Part shown: positions 16,628-24,935 of the stretch, in pieces
How the letters are laid out: every line of letters begins with the position of its first letter
Position numbering within the stretch: position 1 is the first letter of the stretch
Source: an uncultured Duncaniella sp.
Lineage (GTDB): Bacteria; Bacteroidota; Bacteroidia; Bacteroidales; Muribaculaceae
NCBI GenBank assembly: GCA_910587165.1
Contig: CAJUKP010000013.1
Location: forward strand, 1 to 58,227
Direction of reading: 5' to 3'
Length of the DNA: 58,227 bases
The notes under the pieces: model-generated
Seen by the model: only the letters and a program-made list of their open reading frames with translations
Told to the model about the DNA's origin: nothing
Database searches by the model: none
Position numbers and translations under genes: made by a program

Positions 16628-17956
16628 TTGCTCACCACCATCGCCGACTTCATCTGCGGCATACCGCTGTTTCTGCTCCTCATCGGTGGCGGATTATTCC
16701 TGTTCATCCGATCAGGCATGGTGTCACTGCGCTCTCTTCCGGCATCGCTAAAGGTGCTCCGCGAGAAACAGACCCGCGACTCAGGCTCACAGATCTCATC
16801 GCTCCAGGCTCTCGCCTCGGTGGTAGCCGCCACGGTCGGTATGGGCAACATAGCCGGTGTGGCCATTGCCCTTGTCATGGGTGGCCCGGGAGCTATATTC
16901 TGGATGTGGGTAAGCGCACTTGTGGGAATGTCCACCAAATATCACGAAAGATACCTGACCACGAAATACAAGACCACTCTCCCCGACGGCAAACCCGCCG
17001 GAGGCACCATGTTCATCATTGAGAAAGGACTCGGACCGCGGTGGCGCTGGCTTGCCTTCACTTTTGCAGTAGCCGGAATGTTCGGTACGCTGTGTATCAT
17101 GAACGCCAACCAGCTCACCGAGGCGCTCACATCCACCATCAGCCGTCCGGTATGGATCGACACCCTGTCACAAGGCATCGGATGGACTGCCGACACGACA
17201 TTCCGTCTCATCATCGGACTCTGCATCGCACTGCTTGTGACACTCGTCACCATCGGAGGCATACGGCGTATAGCCGGAGTGGCCTCATGGCTCGTACCCG
17301 TCATGGTTGGACTGTATTTCCTGCTGGTCCTCTACATCATTGTCACACATATAAGCGAGGTGCCCGGGGTGTTCCGCACCATATTCGCCGAAGCCTTCAA
17401 TCTGAGAGCCGGATGGGGCGCACTGGTGGGGATAGCCGTTATCGGCGCTCGCCGTGCGGCACTTGTCAACGATGCCGGAGTAGGCACAGCCACAATCATG
17501 CACGGAGCCTCATCCAACACCGATCCGCGGCGCGAGGCTCTGATAGCCATGCTCGGCCCCGGCATCGACTCCGGTTTCGTATGCACGCTGACCGCACTCG
17601 CGCTCCTGCTGTGCGGCGACTTCGGGCTCGGGGCCGACGGCAGCATCAAAGGGCTATCCCTCGCCATGCAATCATTTGGCAATGCCATACCCTACGGCGA
17701 ATATCTCCTCATGGTCATAGTGATATGCTTTGCCCTTTCATCAATGTTCAGCTACAGTTTCTATGGCACCCGCTGCGCATCCTACATATTCGGCGAACGC
17801 CATGGCCGCCATTACATCTGGGCTTTCATAGCCACCCTCGTCATCTTTGCCGTCATGCCACTCGGCATGGCGGTGGGCTTCTGCGACCTTTTCTACGCTC
17901 TCATGGCATTTCCCACAATGATCACCCTCATCCTCCTCCGCAAAGAAGTATCGTAG
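16628..17956 (+). CDS. Alanine/glycine:cation symporter (AGCS family)
   Basis: A 442-residue inner-membrane protein with about ten membrane segments. The AGCS signature is present (SLQALASVVAATVGMGNIAGVAIALVMGGPGAIFWMW, about 57-97), as are KYKTTLPDGKPAGGTMFIIEKGLG and the internal GARRAALVNDAGVGTATIMHG. It takes up alanine, glycine or a related amino acid with Na+ or H+. The only start between an in-frame stop (16613-16615) and the first membrane helix is TTG at 16628, so a rare TTG start is proposed. It is 55 bp downstream of the TPM gene and may be cotranscribed with dgt-TPM. Confidence 0.9.
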   Translation: MLTTIADFICGIPLFLLLIGGGLFLFIRSGMVSLRSLPASLKVLREKQTRDSGSQISSLQALASVVAATVGMGNIAGVAIALVMGGPGAIFWMWVSALVGMSTKYHERYLTTKYKTTLPDGKPAGGTMFIIEKGLGPRWRWLAFTFAVAGMFGTLCIMNANQLTEALTSTISRPVWIDTLSQGIGWTADTTFRLIIGLCIALLVTLVTIGGIRRIAGVASWLVPVMVGLYFLLVLYIIVTHISEVPGVFRTIFAEAFNLRAGWGALVGIAVIGARRAALVNDAGVGTATIMHGASSNTDPRREALIAMLGPGIDSGFVCTLTALALLLCGDFGLGADGSIKGLSLAMQSFGNAIPYGEYLLMVIVICFALSSMFSYSFYGTRCASYIFGERHGRHYIWAFIATLVIFAVMPLGMAVGFCDLFYALMAFPTMITLILLRKEVS

Positions 17957-18080
17957 CAGCTTTATCCGGATACTTCCCCAATGATTGATCGCACCTAACT
18001 CTATTGCTTTTATCTTTCAGAAATACATAAATACTATTATATTAGTATTATTTAACTAAAAAAATAATAATATTGTAATT

Positions 18081-18096
18081 TATTTTTGTATTTTTG
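18081..18096 (+). promoter_or_regulatory. Tandem -7 elements before the C10 peptidase
   Basis: Two copies of TATTTTTG at 18081-18088 and 18089-18096, both exact TAnnTTTG matches, 37 bp before the ATG at 18134. Which one is used cannot be told. Confidence 0.6.
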
Positions 18097-18133
18097 CATC
18101 AAAACATAAAATCACATTAATAACTATATAGCC

Positions 18134-19249
18134 ATGAGAACATTTTTTCTATTTGTGACTATACTTGTAGTCACTCTTGTAAGCTGTTCATCTTACGAGG
18201 AGCCTGTATTTGGCAAAAGTGAGCAACAATCTTCGAACAAATTCCTGTCCAACTCGGAAGCTTGTATCATAGCCTCCAAAGCCTTTGCGGATTTTGGTTT
18301 TGAACCTCAGAGCCGAACTGCACGTACAGCTTTTGCGTCCCTCTATCGTCCGTCTTTCCCCTCCAGAAGCATGGAGGATACAACATTTTATGTTGTCAAC
18401 TTCTCCGAGGGAGGATTTGCCATAGTATCAGCAGACCGAAGCTCGAATAACCCTATAATCGCAATCTCTGATGAAGGTCAGTTTCATGAGGATGGGGATG
18501 AAAATGTGCAGTTCTACATGAACTATGCTTCAGACAGATTTGGTCCCATTCGTGATTCTACAAAAACAATTGTACAAAAACTGCACGTTGACACAGTAAT
18601 AACCTATCACGACAGATTCATGCCTACACTTTGGTCTCAATTGGATCCATACAATCGTTACTGTCCTATCTTGCCGAACGGAGAAAAAGCTGCAGCGGGG
18701 TGCGTCCCTGTTGCCATGGGACAGACAATGGCTTTTCATCGTCGACCTACGTCAATTAATGGATACAATCTTGATTGGGAACAGATACTATGCTCAAAGT
18801 TTCTAAATAAAACAACTTCCGAAGGAGTTGAAGGCGGCGCTCATCTTCTCCATGAATTGGGTAAAATGTTAAATGTAACATATAGTGAATATGGGACAAG
18901 TGCATATATGCCTGATGCAGTAGATGTTTTTAAAGAACTCGGATATCCGGACGCTGAATACGGTTCAGATTTGATGAAATGTATCGAAACCTTGAAATTA
19001 CATGGCCCTGTTCCGGTAAGAGGTTATAAACCAGGCGAAAGATCTGGCCATGCATGGGTAGCAGATGCAGCAAAAATACTCTTGTTAAAAACCGCATTTA
19101 GTCTTAGTCCGGATGTTACAGAGTATTATCTCCACATGAATTGGGGTGCTGCCGGTGGAAACAATGGATATTTTTTAGTAAATCCGGAATATAATAACAA
19201 TGACATTCACGGACATAATTACCTTGATTACATCACAGGAGTAAAATAG
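18134..19249 (+). CDS. C10 family cysteine peptidase, lipoprotein
   Basis: A 371-residue member of the streptopain (C10) family. A lipoprotein signal ends with LVSC (Cys18). A propeptide (about 30-150) contains NFSEGGFAIVSADRSSNNPIIAISDEG, the family's self-inhibitory fold. The catalytic domain has Cys190 in AAGCVPVAMGQ and His306 in SGHAWVADA, then HMNWGAAGGNNGYF with the conserved Trp. It should be anchored on the cell surface or in the periplasm and degrade proteins. The gene is visibly more AT-rich than its neighbours. A BspA-like gene follows 6 bp downstream. Confidence 0.9.
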   Translation: MRTFFLFVTILVVTLVSCSSYEEPVFGKSEQQSSNKFLSNSEACIIASKAFADFGFEPQSRTARTAFASLYRPSFPSRSMEDTTFYVVNFSEGGFAIVSADRSSNNPIIAISDEGQFHEDGDENVQFYMNYASDRFGPIRDSTKTIVQKLHVDTVITYHDRFMPTLWSQLDPYNRYCPILPNGEKAAAGCVPVAMGQTMAFHRRPTSINGYNLDWEQILCSKFLNKTTSEGVEGGAHLLHELGKMLNVTYSEYGTSAYMPDAVDVFKELGYPDAEYGSDLMKCIETLKLHGPVPVRGYKPGERSGHAWVADAAKILLLKTAFSLSPDVTEYYLHMNWGAAGGNNGYFLVNPEYNNNDIHGHNYLDYITGVK

Positions 19250-19255
19250 TAAGCT

Positions 19256-20368
19256 ATGGCCAGATCTAAATTTTCTTCTTTTCTGCTCATTTTCGGGCTT
19301 GCATTCTCGGCGCATGGCGTGGAGAAGAACCGCATTGAGTATGACGGGCTGTCATACGAGGTGATCTCTGAGGGAGAGCATACGGTCTCTGTGACCGGCT
19401 ATCTTGGCGAGAAATTCACTGAAAAGCCCAAGACTGTGATTGTACCGGCCACCATCACAGTCGGGAATACCCAATATACCGTTACGGCTATAGGAGACGA
19501 GGCATTCCATGAATGTCGCGACATCACCGACCTGACTGTCCCTGAGACAATAACCGAAATAGGTGACTATGCTTTCTCTTATTGCGTATCGTTGAAAGAA
19601 ATGCACATACCGGCATCGGTAAAGAGCATCGGCAAAGGTCTTTTCCAAGACTGTTGGTCGCTCGCCGGGATTGATATCCCTGAAGGACTCACTGAGATAC
19701 CTGACGATATGTATCATGCCTGTGACAAACTTGAAAAGATAACCATTCCCGCATCAATCACAAGAATAGGCATGAGCGCATTCGGCAATTGTGTCGGACT
19801 TAAAGAAATCATCTTTCCGGAGACTCTGAAGGAAATTGATGACCTCGCTTTCATCAACTGCCGGAGATTACAAGCTGTCACACTGCCCTCATCTCTTGTG
19901 AAATTAGGTTCAATGGTTTTCTCCGACGATGAAAGTATTGAAAGCCTTTCATTACCTGCCTCGCTTGGCTCCATCGGGATAGAAGCTTTCTATAATTGCC
20001 GTTCACTCAAGACCATCTATTCATGGGCGCCAAATCCTCCAGTTCTAAAAAAGGAGTGGCATCCCGTGGGAGGAGATCCTGACCTGTATCCTGACAATAG
20101 TGTGTTCGGGAATGTTCCTGCAGATGCAGTAGTCTACGTTCCTGCCGGAAGCTTGGACCTTTACAAGGAGGACAGCGGATGGAACAACTGTTTCAGCGAT
20201 TTCAGAGAAATGCGTGGTTCGGTAATATACGATGTCATTACCGAAACCTGGGAAACCGGCGCGAGATACTACAACCTCAACGGCGTCTGTCTGCCCGGAG
20301 TCCCCTCCGAAGCAGGAATATATGTGAAACATTGCGACGGAAAGAGTTCAAAAGTAATAGTGAGATAA
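19256..20368 (+). CDS. BspA-type leucine-rich repeat protein
   Basis: A 370-residue exported protein: signal peptide (1-22, FSAHGVE), a short N-terminal strand region, then about seven BspA-type LRR_5 repeats (about 75-265; for example ITEIGDYAFSYCVSLKEMHIPASV) and a C-terminal module ending YYNLNGVCLPGVPSEAGIYV then VIVR. That ending resembles the C-terminal motif also seen in the C10 peptidase at 54239. BspA-like proteins often mediate adhesion. It is 6 bp downstream of the C10 peptidase, so the two are probably one transcript. The 3' end abuts palindrome copy C. Confidence 0.9.
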   Translation: MARSKFSSFLLIFGLAFSAHGVEKNRIEYDGLSYEVISEGEHTVSVTGYLGEKFTEKPKTVIVPATITVGNTQYTVTAIGDEAFHECRDITDLTVPETITEIGDYAFSYCVSLKEMHIPASVKSIGKGLFQDCWSLAGIDIPEGLTEIPDDMYHACDKLEKITIPASITRIGMSAFGNCVGLKEIIFPETLKEIDDLAFINCRRLQAVTLPSSLVKLGSMVFSDDESIESLSLPASLGSIGIEAFYNCRSLKTIYSWAPNPPVLKKEWHPVGGDPDLYPDNSVFGNVPADAVVYVPAGSLDLYKEDSGWNNCFSDFREMRGSVIYDVITETWETGARYYNLNGVCLPGVPSEAGIYVKHCDGKSSKVIVR

Positions 20369-20381
20369 GAACCAACCAGGA

Positions 20382-20496
20382 AAAAGATACAAAAAGACAA
20401 AGGGACAAAAGAAACAAATTTTTTTAATCAGTCTGATAAATCTGATTTCAAAAATAATCTTTGTTTCTTTTGTCCCTTTGTCTTTTTGTATCTTTT
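20382..20496. repeat. Long-stem palindromic repeat, copy C
   Basis: The left arm 20382-20418 and right arm 20460-20496 are perfectly complementary over 37 bp (arm begins AAAAGATACAAAAAGACAAA). The loop carries the reverse complement of the core seen in copies A and B (AATCAGTCTGATAAATCTGA), so this copy is inverted. It lies between two convergent genes. Confidence 0.92.
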
Positions 20497-20524
20497 ACTT
20501 GAATGGTAACTTTCCTGACCTATA

Positions 20525-21421
20525 CTATACAAGATGTCCCACGAGCTCCTCGCGGTCGCCGGGCAGGAGATCCACCACTGGTATCTCGATCATGGTATAG
20601 GCCCCGGGAGCAAGACGCATGGAAGCTCTCGCGACACCGACAAGCAACTGGGCTGTGAGGGCGGGATTGTTGATGGACATATTGAACTCAAAACGCTGAT
20701 TCTGAGTCTTGCCTGACACACCCTTGCGGATCATGTGTACGCCGTGGCCCATATCCTTCACAGCGTCAACACTCTCCACAGCCATGACGTGGGTCTCGTC
20801 GGAGGCAAAATAAGGATCCTCCTTCACAGCCTTGGTAACCTCCTCGAGGGATGCTCCCGGCTCAAGCTCCACATATACCATGCGGCGGTGCACACCATCG
20901 CCCAATGGCATGGTCATGGAAAGGGCATTCCTTACACCTGCCTTCGACTTCACACACACGGTGTGTCCCATGCTCATGCCGGGGCCGAAGTTGGTATATG
21001 TAAGACCCTTCGGAGCGGCTGCCTCCATAAGTGTACGCACGATCGAGTCACTTCCGGGATCCCAACCGGCAGAGATCACCGCAACCTTACCGGCCTTGCG
21101 GGCTGCCTCGCCCAGCGAGCGGCGCAGCTCGACAATCTTGGTGTGGATGTCAAAACTATCCACAGTGTTGATACCCATAGCGAGAAATTCGAGAGCATAC
21201 TTCTCGACCTCGCGTGTCGGTGTGCAGAGTATCGCCACATCCACGTGACCAAGCTCACGGATGTCAGTGACCACCTTATAGGATGTCAGTTCAGCGGGAA
21301 CATCGGCCACCTTGCGGCGCACCACACCTGCAATCTCAAAGTCAGGAGCTGCCTCGAGGGCTTCAACTGTAAATTTTCCGATATTGCCGTAACCTACCAC
21401 GGCTGCACGAATCTTAGTCAT
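20525..21421 (-). CDS. ddh: meso-Diaminopimelate D-dehydrogenase
   Basis: A 298-residue NADPH-dependent enzyme that makes meso-diaminopimelate in one step from tetrahydrodipicolinate, for lysine and peptidoglycan synthesis. The N-terminal Rossmann motif VVGYGNIGKF (about 8-17) is clear, as are VVRRK for the NADPH phosphate, CTPTREVEKYA, SAGWDPGSDS and FGPGMSMGHT in the substrate domain. Length is close to the known enzyme (about 320). It is the last minus-strand gene after the two glycosyltransferases, with a 36-bp gap. Confidence 0.93.
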   Translation of the reverse strand: MTKIRAAVVGYGNIGKFTVEALEAAPDFEIAGVVRRKVADVPAELTSYKVVTDIRELGHVDVAILCTPTREVEKYALEFLAMGINTVDSFDIHTKIVELRRSLGEAARKAGKVAVISAGWDPGSDSIVRTLMEAAAPKGLTYTNFGPGMSMGHTVCVKSKAGVRNALSMTMPLGDGVHRRMVYVELEPGASLEEVTKAVKEDPYFASDETHVMAVESVDAVKDMGHGVHMIRKGVSGKTQNQRFEFNMSINNPALTAQLLVGVARASMRLAPGAYTMIEIPVVDLLPGDREELVGHLV

Positions 21422-21457
21422 AATCTTCTTTATTGTTTTGTGTATTGTATATATTGG

Positions 21458-22471
21458 TTAGTTTCTTGATAGTCGCGGGAGGATGTGAGGGAGAAATATC
21501 TTTTTGTAAAGCATCCGTTCAAAAGGGAACAGTGACGGATGTGAAGTGATGAAATCCACCCCACGCATCAGTTTGCCGGAGCCGGATACCGGGAGCAAGC
21601 CAAATCCGCGCAGTCTCTCCATCAGCTCCCTGAACTCTCCGGAGGAAATGTCAGACGACAGGACCCTACTTATGAACGGAACCATCTGACGATGGGCGAA
21701 ATCCTTTAATCCGTCAGCATAACGGGGAAACCTCTCCACAGCATCAGATGCCGTGGAAAATATCTTCATATAACATTCAATGCTCTTGCGCATTGCAGAT
21801 GGCGAACGTCGTTTGATGGCTGATCCGGAGTGATCTACATAACGGTAGACCGGACAATCAGTGATAACCAGCCGGGGATTACACAGCAGGAATCTGAGAT
21901 CGAAAAAAGTATCCTCGGCCATGATCATATCCTCCTCAAACCGCAAGTGATGGCTATTGAGGAAATCCCGTCTGAACAATGACATACAAACCGACCACAG
22001 CAATCTGCCCGTACCAAAGAATTCTGCCGTATCACCCTCAAATACAACCTTGCCATCCGTCACAGCGGTATCGCAAAATCGTTTATTTGCTTTAGCATCA
22101 AGTGTCACCGAACTGAATCCAAGAAAATCCGTATGATCCCCGTCAAGGAAATTATCAAAAAGGTATCTGTAAGATCCATCAGCAATGTAGTCATCTGAAT
22201 CAAGGAAATGAACATACTCACCTCCGGCTACTGAAAGACCTGCATTCCTTGCTGACGATACACCACCGTTTGTCTTGTTTACCAGACTGAAAAATTCCGG
22301 ATGCCTGTCTACGTAGCTTTGACAAATCTTCTCCGAATTATCAGTAGAGCCATCGTTGACAAGTATCACCTCCATTTCACCTTGTTTCATGCCCTGCCTC
22401 AACACCGAATCAAGACATTTTGGAATAAAACCGGAAGTATTGTAAACCGTGATTATCACAGATAGTCTCAT
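21458..22471 (-). CDS. Glycosyltransferase family 2
   Basis: A 337-residue GT-A fold transferase: N-terminal LSVIITVYNTSGFIPKCLDSVLRQG (2-26), EVILVNDGSTDNS (34-46), and the DSDD metal-binding motif in EYVHFLDSDDYI (about 85-96). It would add a sugar to a cell-surface glycan from a nucleotide-sugar donor on the cytoplasmic face. It starts 2 bp after the stop of the upstream GT4 gene, so the pair is an operon. Donor and acceptor are unknown. Confidence 0.92.
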   Translation of the reverse strand: MRLSVIITVYNTSGFIPKCLDSVLRQGMKQGEMEVILVNDGSTDNSEKICQSYVDRHPEFFSLVNKTNGGVSSARNAGLSVAGGEYVHFLDSDDYIADGSYRYLFDNFLDGDHTDFLGFSSVTLDAKANKRFCDTAVTDGKVVFEGDTAEFFGTGRLLWSVCMSLFRRDFLNSHHLRFEEDMIMAEDTFFDLRFLLCNPRLVITDCPVYRYVDHSGSAIKRRSPSAMRKSIECYMKIFSTASDAVERFPRYADGLKDFAHRQMVPFISRVLSSDISSGEFRELMERLRGFGLLPVSGSGKLMRGVDFITSHPSLFPFERMLYKKIFLPHILPRLSRN

Positions 22472-22473
22472 GA

Positions 22474-23622
22474 TTACTCCCCCTTTCCGGTCAGTCTGTG
22501 AAACAGATCCATCTGCCTGGCTATTATTTTATCAATTGAGAAATCCGCCGCACGTTCACGGGCCGCCGCGCCCATCCTGCAGCGCAACTCATCATCAGCC
22601 ATCAATAGCGACATCTTTTCGGCTAATGCCTTTTCATCGTCCACCGGGACAAGAAAACCATCCTTGCCGGGAGTAATGATATCCTTCGGACCGCAGGGAC
22701 ATTGAGTGGAGACAACCGGCAACCCGCACCCCATAGCCTCTATTATTGACATGGGAAAACCTTCACAATTGGACGAAAATGCAAAAAAAGCAGCTTTTTC
22801 CAAAACTGACATAACATCTGATGTGTAACCTTTCAGAAACACACGGTCAGTCATTCCAAGGACATTGATCAACTCCAGAAGCTGTTCCTTTTTGCTACCG
22901 ACACCATAAATTTCAAGAGTCCAGTCAGGGAAAGCGGAAGCTATACTTGCAAATGCTTTTATAAGCAATGGAAAATTTTTTATCGGATCAAGACGACCGG
23001 TGGAGATAATAGTTTTGGATCTGGATGTTGAGACAGACCTTTCTTTCAACGGATATGGATTGGGCATGACTTCCATTTTATCCCATCTCTTCCAATTCTC
23101 CTCATAATCCTCATTGGTCAGCGACAGCACCTTGTCATATCTCTTGATAGAGAACACGTAGTCAAGTTTCTCACCGATAAAAGCCACTATCTTTTCATGA
23201 AAAGTCCGGGCATACAGCTTTCTGTAATGTTTTGCAAAATGTATCTCTCTTATGCACTTTGCTTGACCTGCCACAGAGGGCAGAATAAACTTCTCTGCTG
23301 ACCCGGTGCTTATTACAATATCAGGCCTGATTTCAGAAAACACCCGGAGGTATGCCCTACGCAATCGGCGGAAGACATTAAGCTGATTGAATAGACTGCC
23401 CACAAGATTCCTGACATTCGACCCATATATATTCGTGCCAAGATCAATCACCTTGACAGCAGGCACCACACTATATGTCGCCCCGTTGGAAACACTTGTA
23501 TCACCGACAAGAATATATACCTCGTTGCCGGGTATGGCGGCAAGAGCGTTAGCTTTTGCCACTGTGACACTCTGGAGACCACCGAGGACACTGAGCGAGT
23601 CTATGCAATAGCAAATTCTCAT
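22474..23622 (-). CDS. Glycosyltransferase family 4
   Basis: A 382-residue GT-B fold transferase. The N-terminal half begins MRICYCIDSLSVLGGLQSVTVAKANAL; the C-terminal half carries the GT4 donor site: STGRLDPIKNFPLLIKAF (about 215-232), GVGSKKEQLLELI, and FSSNCEGFPMSIIEAMGCGLPVVST (about 290-315) with the family's E-x7-E. It likely acts with the adjacent GT2 on an exopolysaccharide or lipopolysaccharide chain. No polymerase or flippase is nearby, so it is an isolated pair. Confidence 0.93.
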   Translation of the reverse strand: MRICYCIDSLSVLGGLQSVTVAKANALAAIPGNEVYILVGDTSVSNGATYSVVPAVKVIDLGTNIYGSNVRNLVGSLFNQLNVFRRLRRAYLRVFSEIRPDIVISTGSAEKFILPSVAGQAKCIREIHFAKHYRKLYARTFHEKIVAFIGEKLDYVFSIKRYDKVLSLTNEDYEENWKRWDKMEVMPNPYPLKERSVSTSRSKTIISTGRLDPIKNFPLLIKAFASIASAFPDWTLEIYGVGSKKEQLLELINVLGMTDRVFLKGYTSDVMSVLEKAAFFAFSSNCEGFPMSIIEAMGCGLPVVSTQCPCGPKDIITPGKDGFLVPVDDEKALAEKMSLLMADDELRCRMGAAARERAADFSIDKIIARQMDLFHRLTGKGE

Positions 23623-23705
23623 ATTTTATAAAACGAAAGAAGGACGGCAACGGTTCAATCAAAAAAACCGCTGTCCCGTCCCTCTGTATTTTCAATCAGA
23701 TTTGA

Positions 23706-24905
23706 TTATTTGCCGACAATCGACTCGGTGTCGCGGGCAATCATGAGCTCCTCATCAGTAGGGATGACAACGACAGTCACTTTTGAATCGGGAGCGGATA
23801 TCACAGCCTCCTTGCCACGCACCTCAGCATTGACAGCGGAGTCGATCTTCACACCCATGAAGGCGAGAGGTGCACAGACATTCTCGCGGAGCGATGTCTG
23901 GTTCTCACCAACGCCGCCGGTGAAGACGATGATGTCAGCGCCACCCATTTCGGCTGCGTATGAGCCGATATATTTGATGATGCGATGCTCGTACATATCA
24001 AGAGCGAGCTTGGCGCGCTCGTTGCCGGCCTCGATGGCCGCGTCGATCTCACGCATATCGCTTGAGACCTCGCTCACACCGAGCATACCGCTCTCCTTGT
24101 TGATCAGCTTCTGCAGATCAGCGGCCGAGAGATTGTGCTTGAGCATGATGAAGGCGAGAGCGCCCGGATCGACGTCACCGACACGTGTACCCATCATCAG
24201 ACCTTCGGTGGGAGTGAGACCCATCGAGGTGTCGATGCTCTTGCCATTCTCCACTGCGGTGATCGAACCGCCGTTGCCGATATGGCAGGTGATGATCTTC
24301 TTGTCCTTGATGTCAACACCGAGGAATTCACAGGCGCGCTGCGACACATAGCGGTGGCTGGTGCCGTGGAAGCCATAGCGGCGCACACCATCCTCTGCAT
24401 AATACTTGTAGGGGAGAGCATACATGAACGCCTTGGCGGGCATGGTCTGATGGAAAGCGGTGTCGAACACTGCCACCTGGGGAACCTCAGGCATAAGGGA
24501 AGTGATGGCGTCGATACCGGTCATATTGGCGGGATTGTGGAGAGGAGCGATGTCATAGCACTGCTTGATCATCTCCTTGACTTCATCGGTGATGAGCACG
24601 CTCTCCGAGAACTTCTCTGCACCATGCACCACACGGTGGCCCACCGCATCAATCTCGGCGAAGCTGCCGATGCAGCCCTCCACGGGATCGGTGAGAAGAT
24701 TGAGCACTGCCTTGACAGCTCCGAGATGGTCGACGAGTCCGAGCTCGATGATAGCCTTGGAGCCATCAGCCTTCTTATATTTGAGGAATCCGGCGGGCAG
24801 GCCGATCTTCTCGACTCCGCCTTCGGCCATAACGACATCGCTGGAGGTGTCGATGAGCTTGTATTTCACAGAACTGCTGCCGCAGTTAAGCACTAAGATT
24901 TTCAT
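23706..24905 (-). CDS. ackA: Acetate kinase
   Basis: At 399 residues it is the normal length. It transfers phosphate between acetyl phosphate and ADP to give acetate and ATP. Hallmarks: MKILVLNCGSSSVKYKL at the N-terminus, VGHRVVHGAEKF (about 86-98), FDTAFHQTMP (about 147-156), HIGNGGSITAV and the GVGENQTSLRE segment. It is 30 bp downstream of pta on the same strand. Together they form the substrate-level ATP-generating acetate pathway. Confidence 0.97.
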   Translation of the reverse strand: MKILVLNCGSSSVKYKLIDTSSDVVMAEGGVEKIGLPAGFLKYKKADGSKAIIELGLVDHLGAVKAVLNLLTDPVEGCIGSFAEIDAVGHRVVHGAEKFSESVLITDEVKEMIKQCYDIAPLHNPANMTGIDAITSLMPEVPQVAVFDTAFHQTMPAKAFMYALPYKYYAEDGVRRYGFHGTSHRYVSQRACEFLGVDIKDKKIITCHIGNGGSITAVENGKSIDTSMGLTPTEGLMMGTRVGDVDPGALAFIMLKHNLSAADLQKLINKESGMLGVSEVSSDMREIDAAIEAGNERAKLALDMYEHRIIKYIGSYAAEMGGADIIVFTGGVGENQTSLRENVCAPLAFMGVKIDSAVNAEVRGKEAVISAPDSKVTVVVIPTDEELMIARDTESIVGK

Positions 24906-24935
24906 GTTGGAATATATGGTGATATGATGATTGGA

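Noticed and set aside
20735..21469. 244-codon plus-strand ORF opposite ddh
   Set aside because: Antisense shadow; ddh carries clear Rossmann and substrate motifs.
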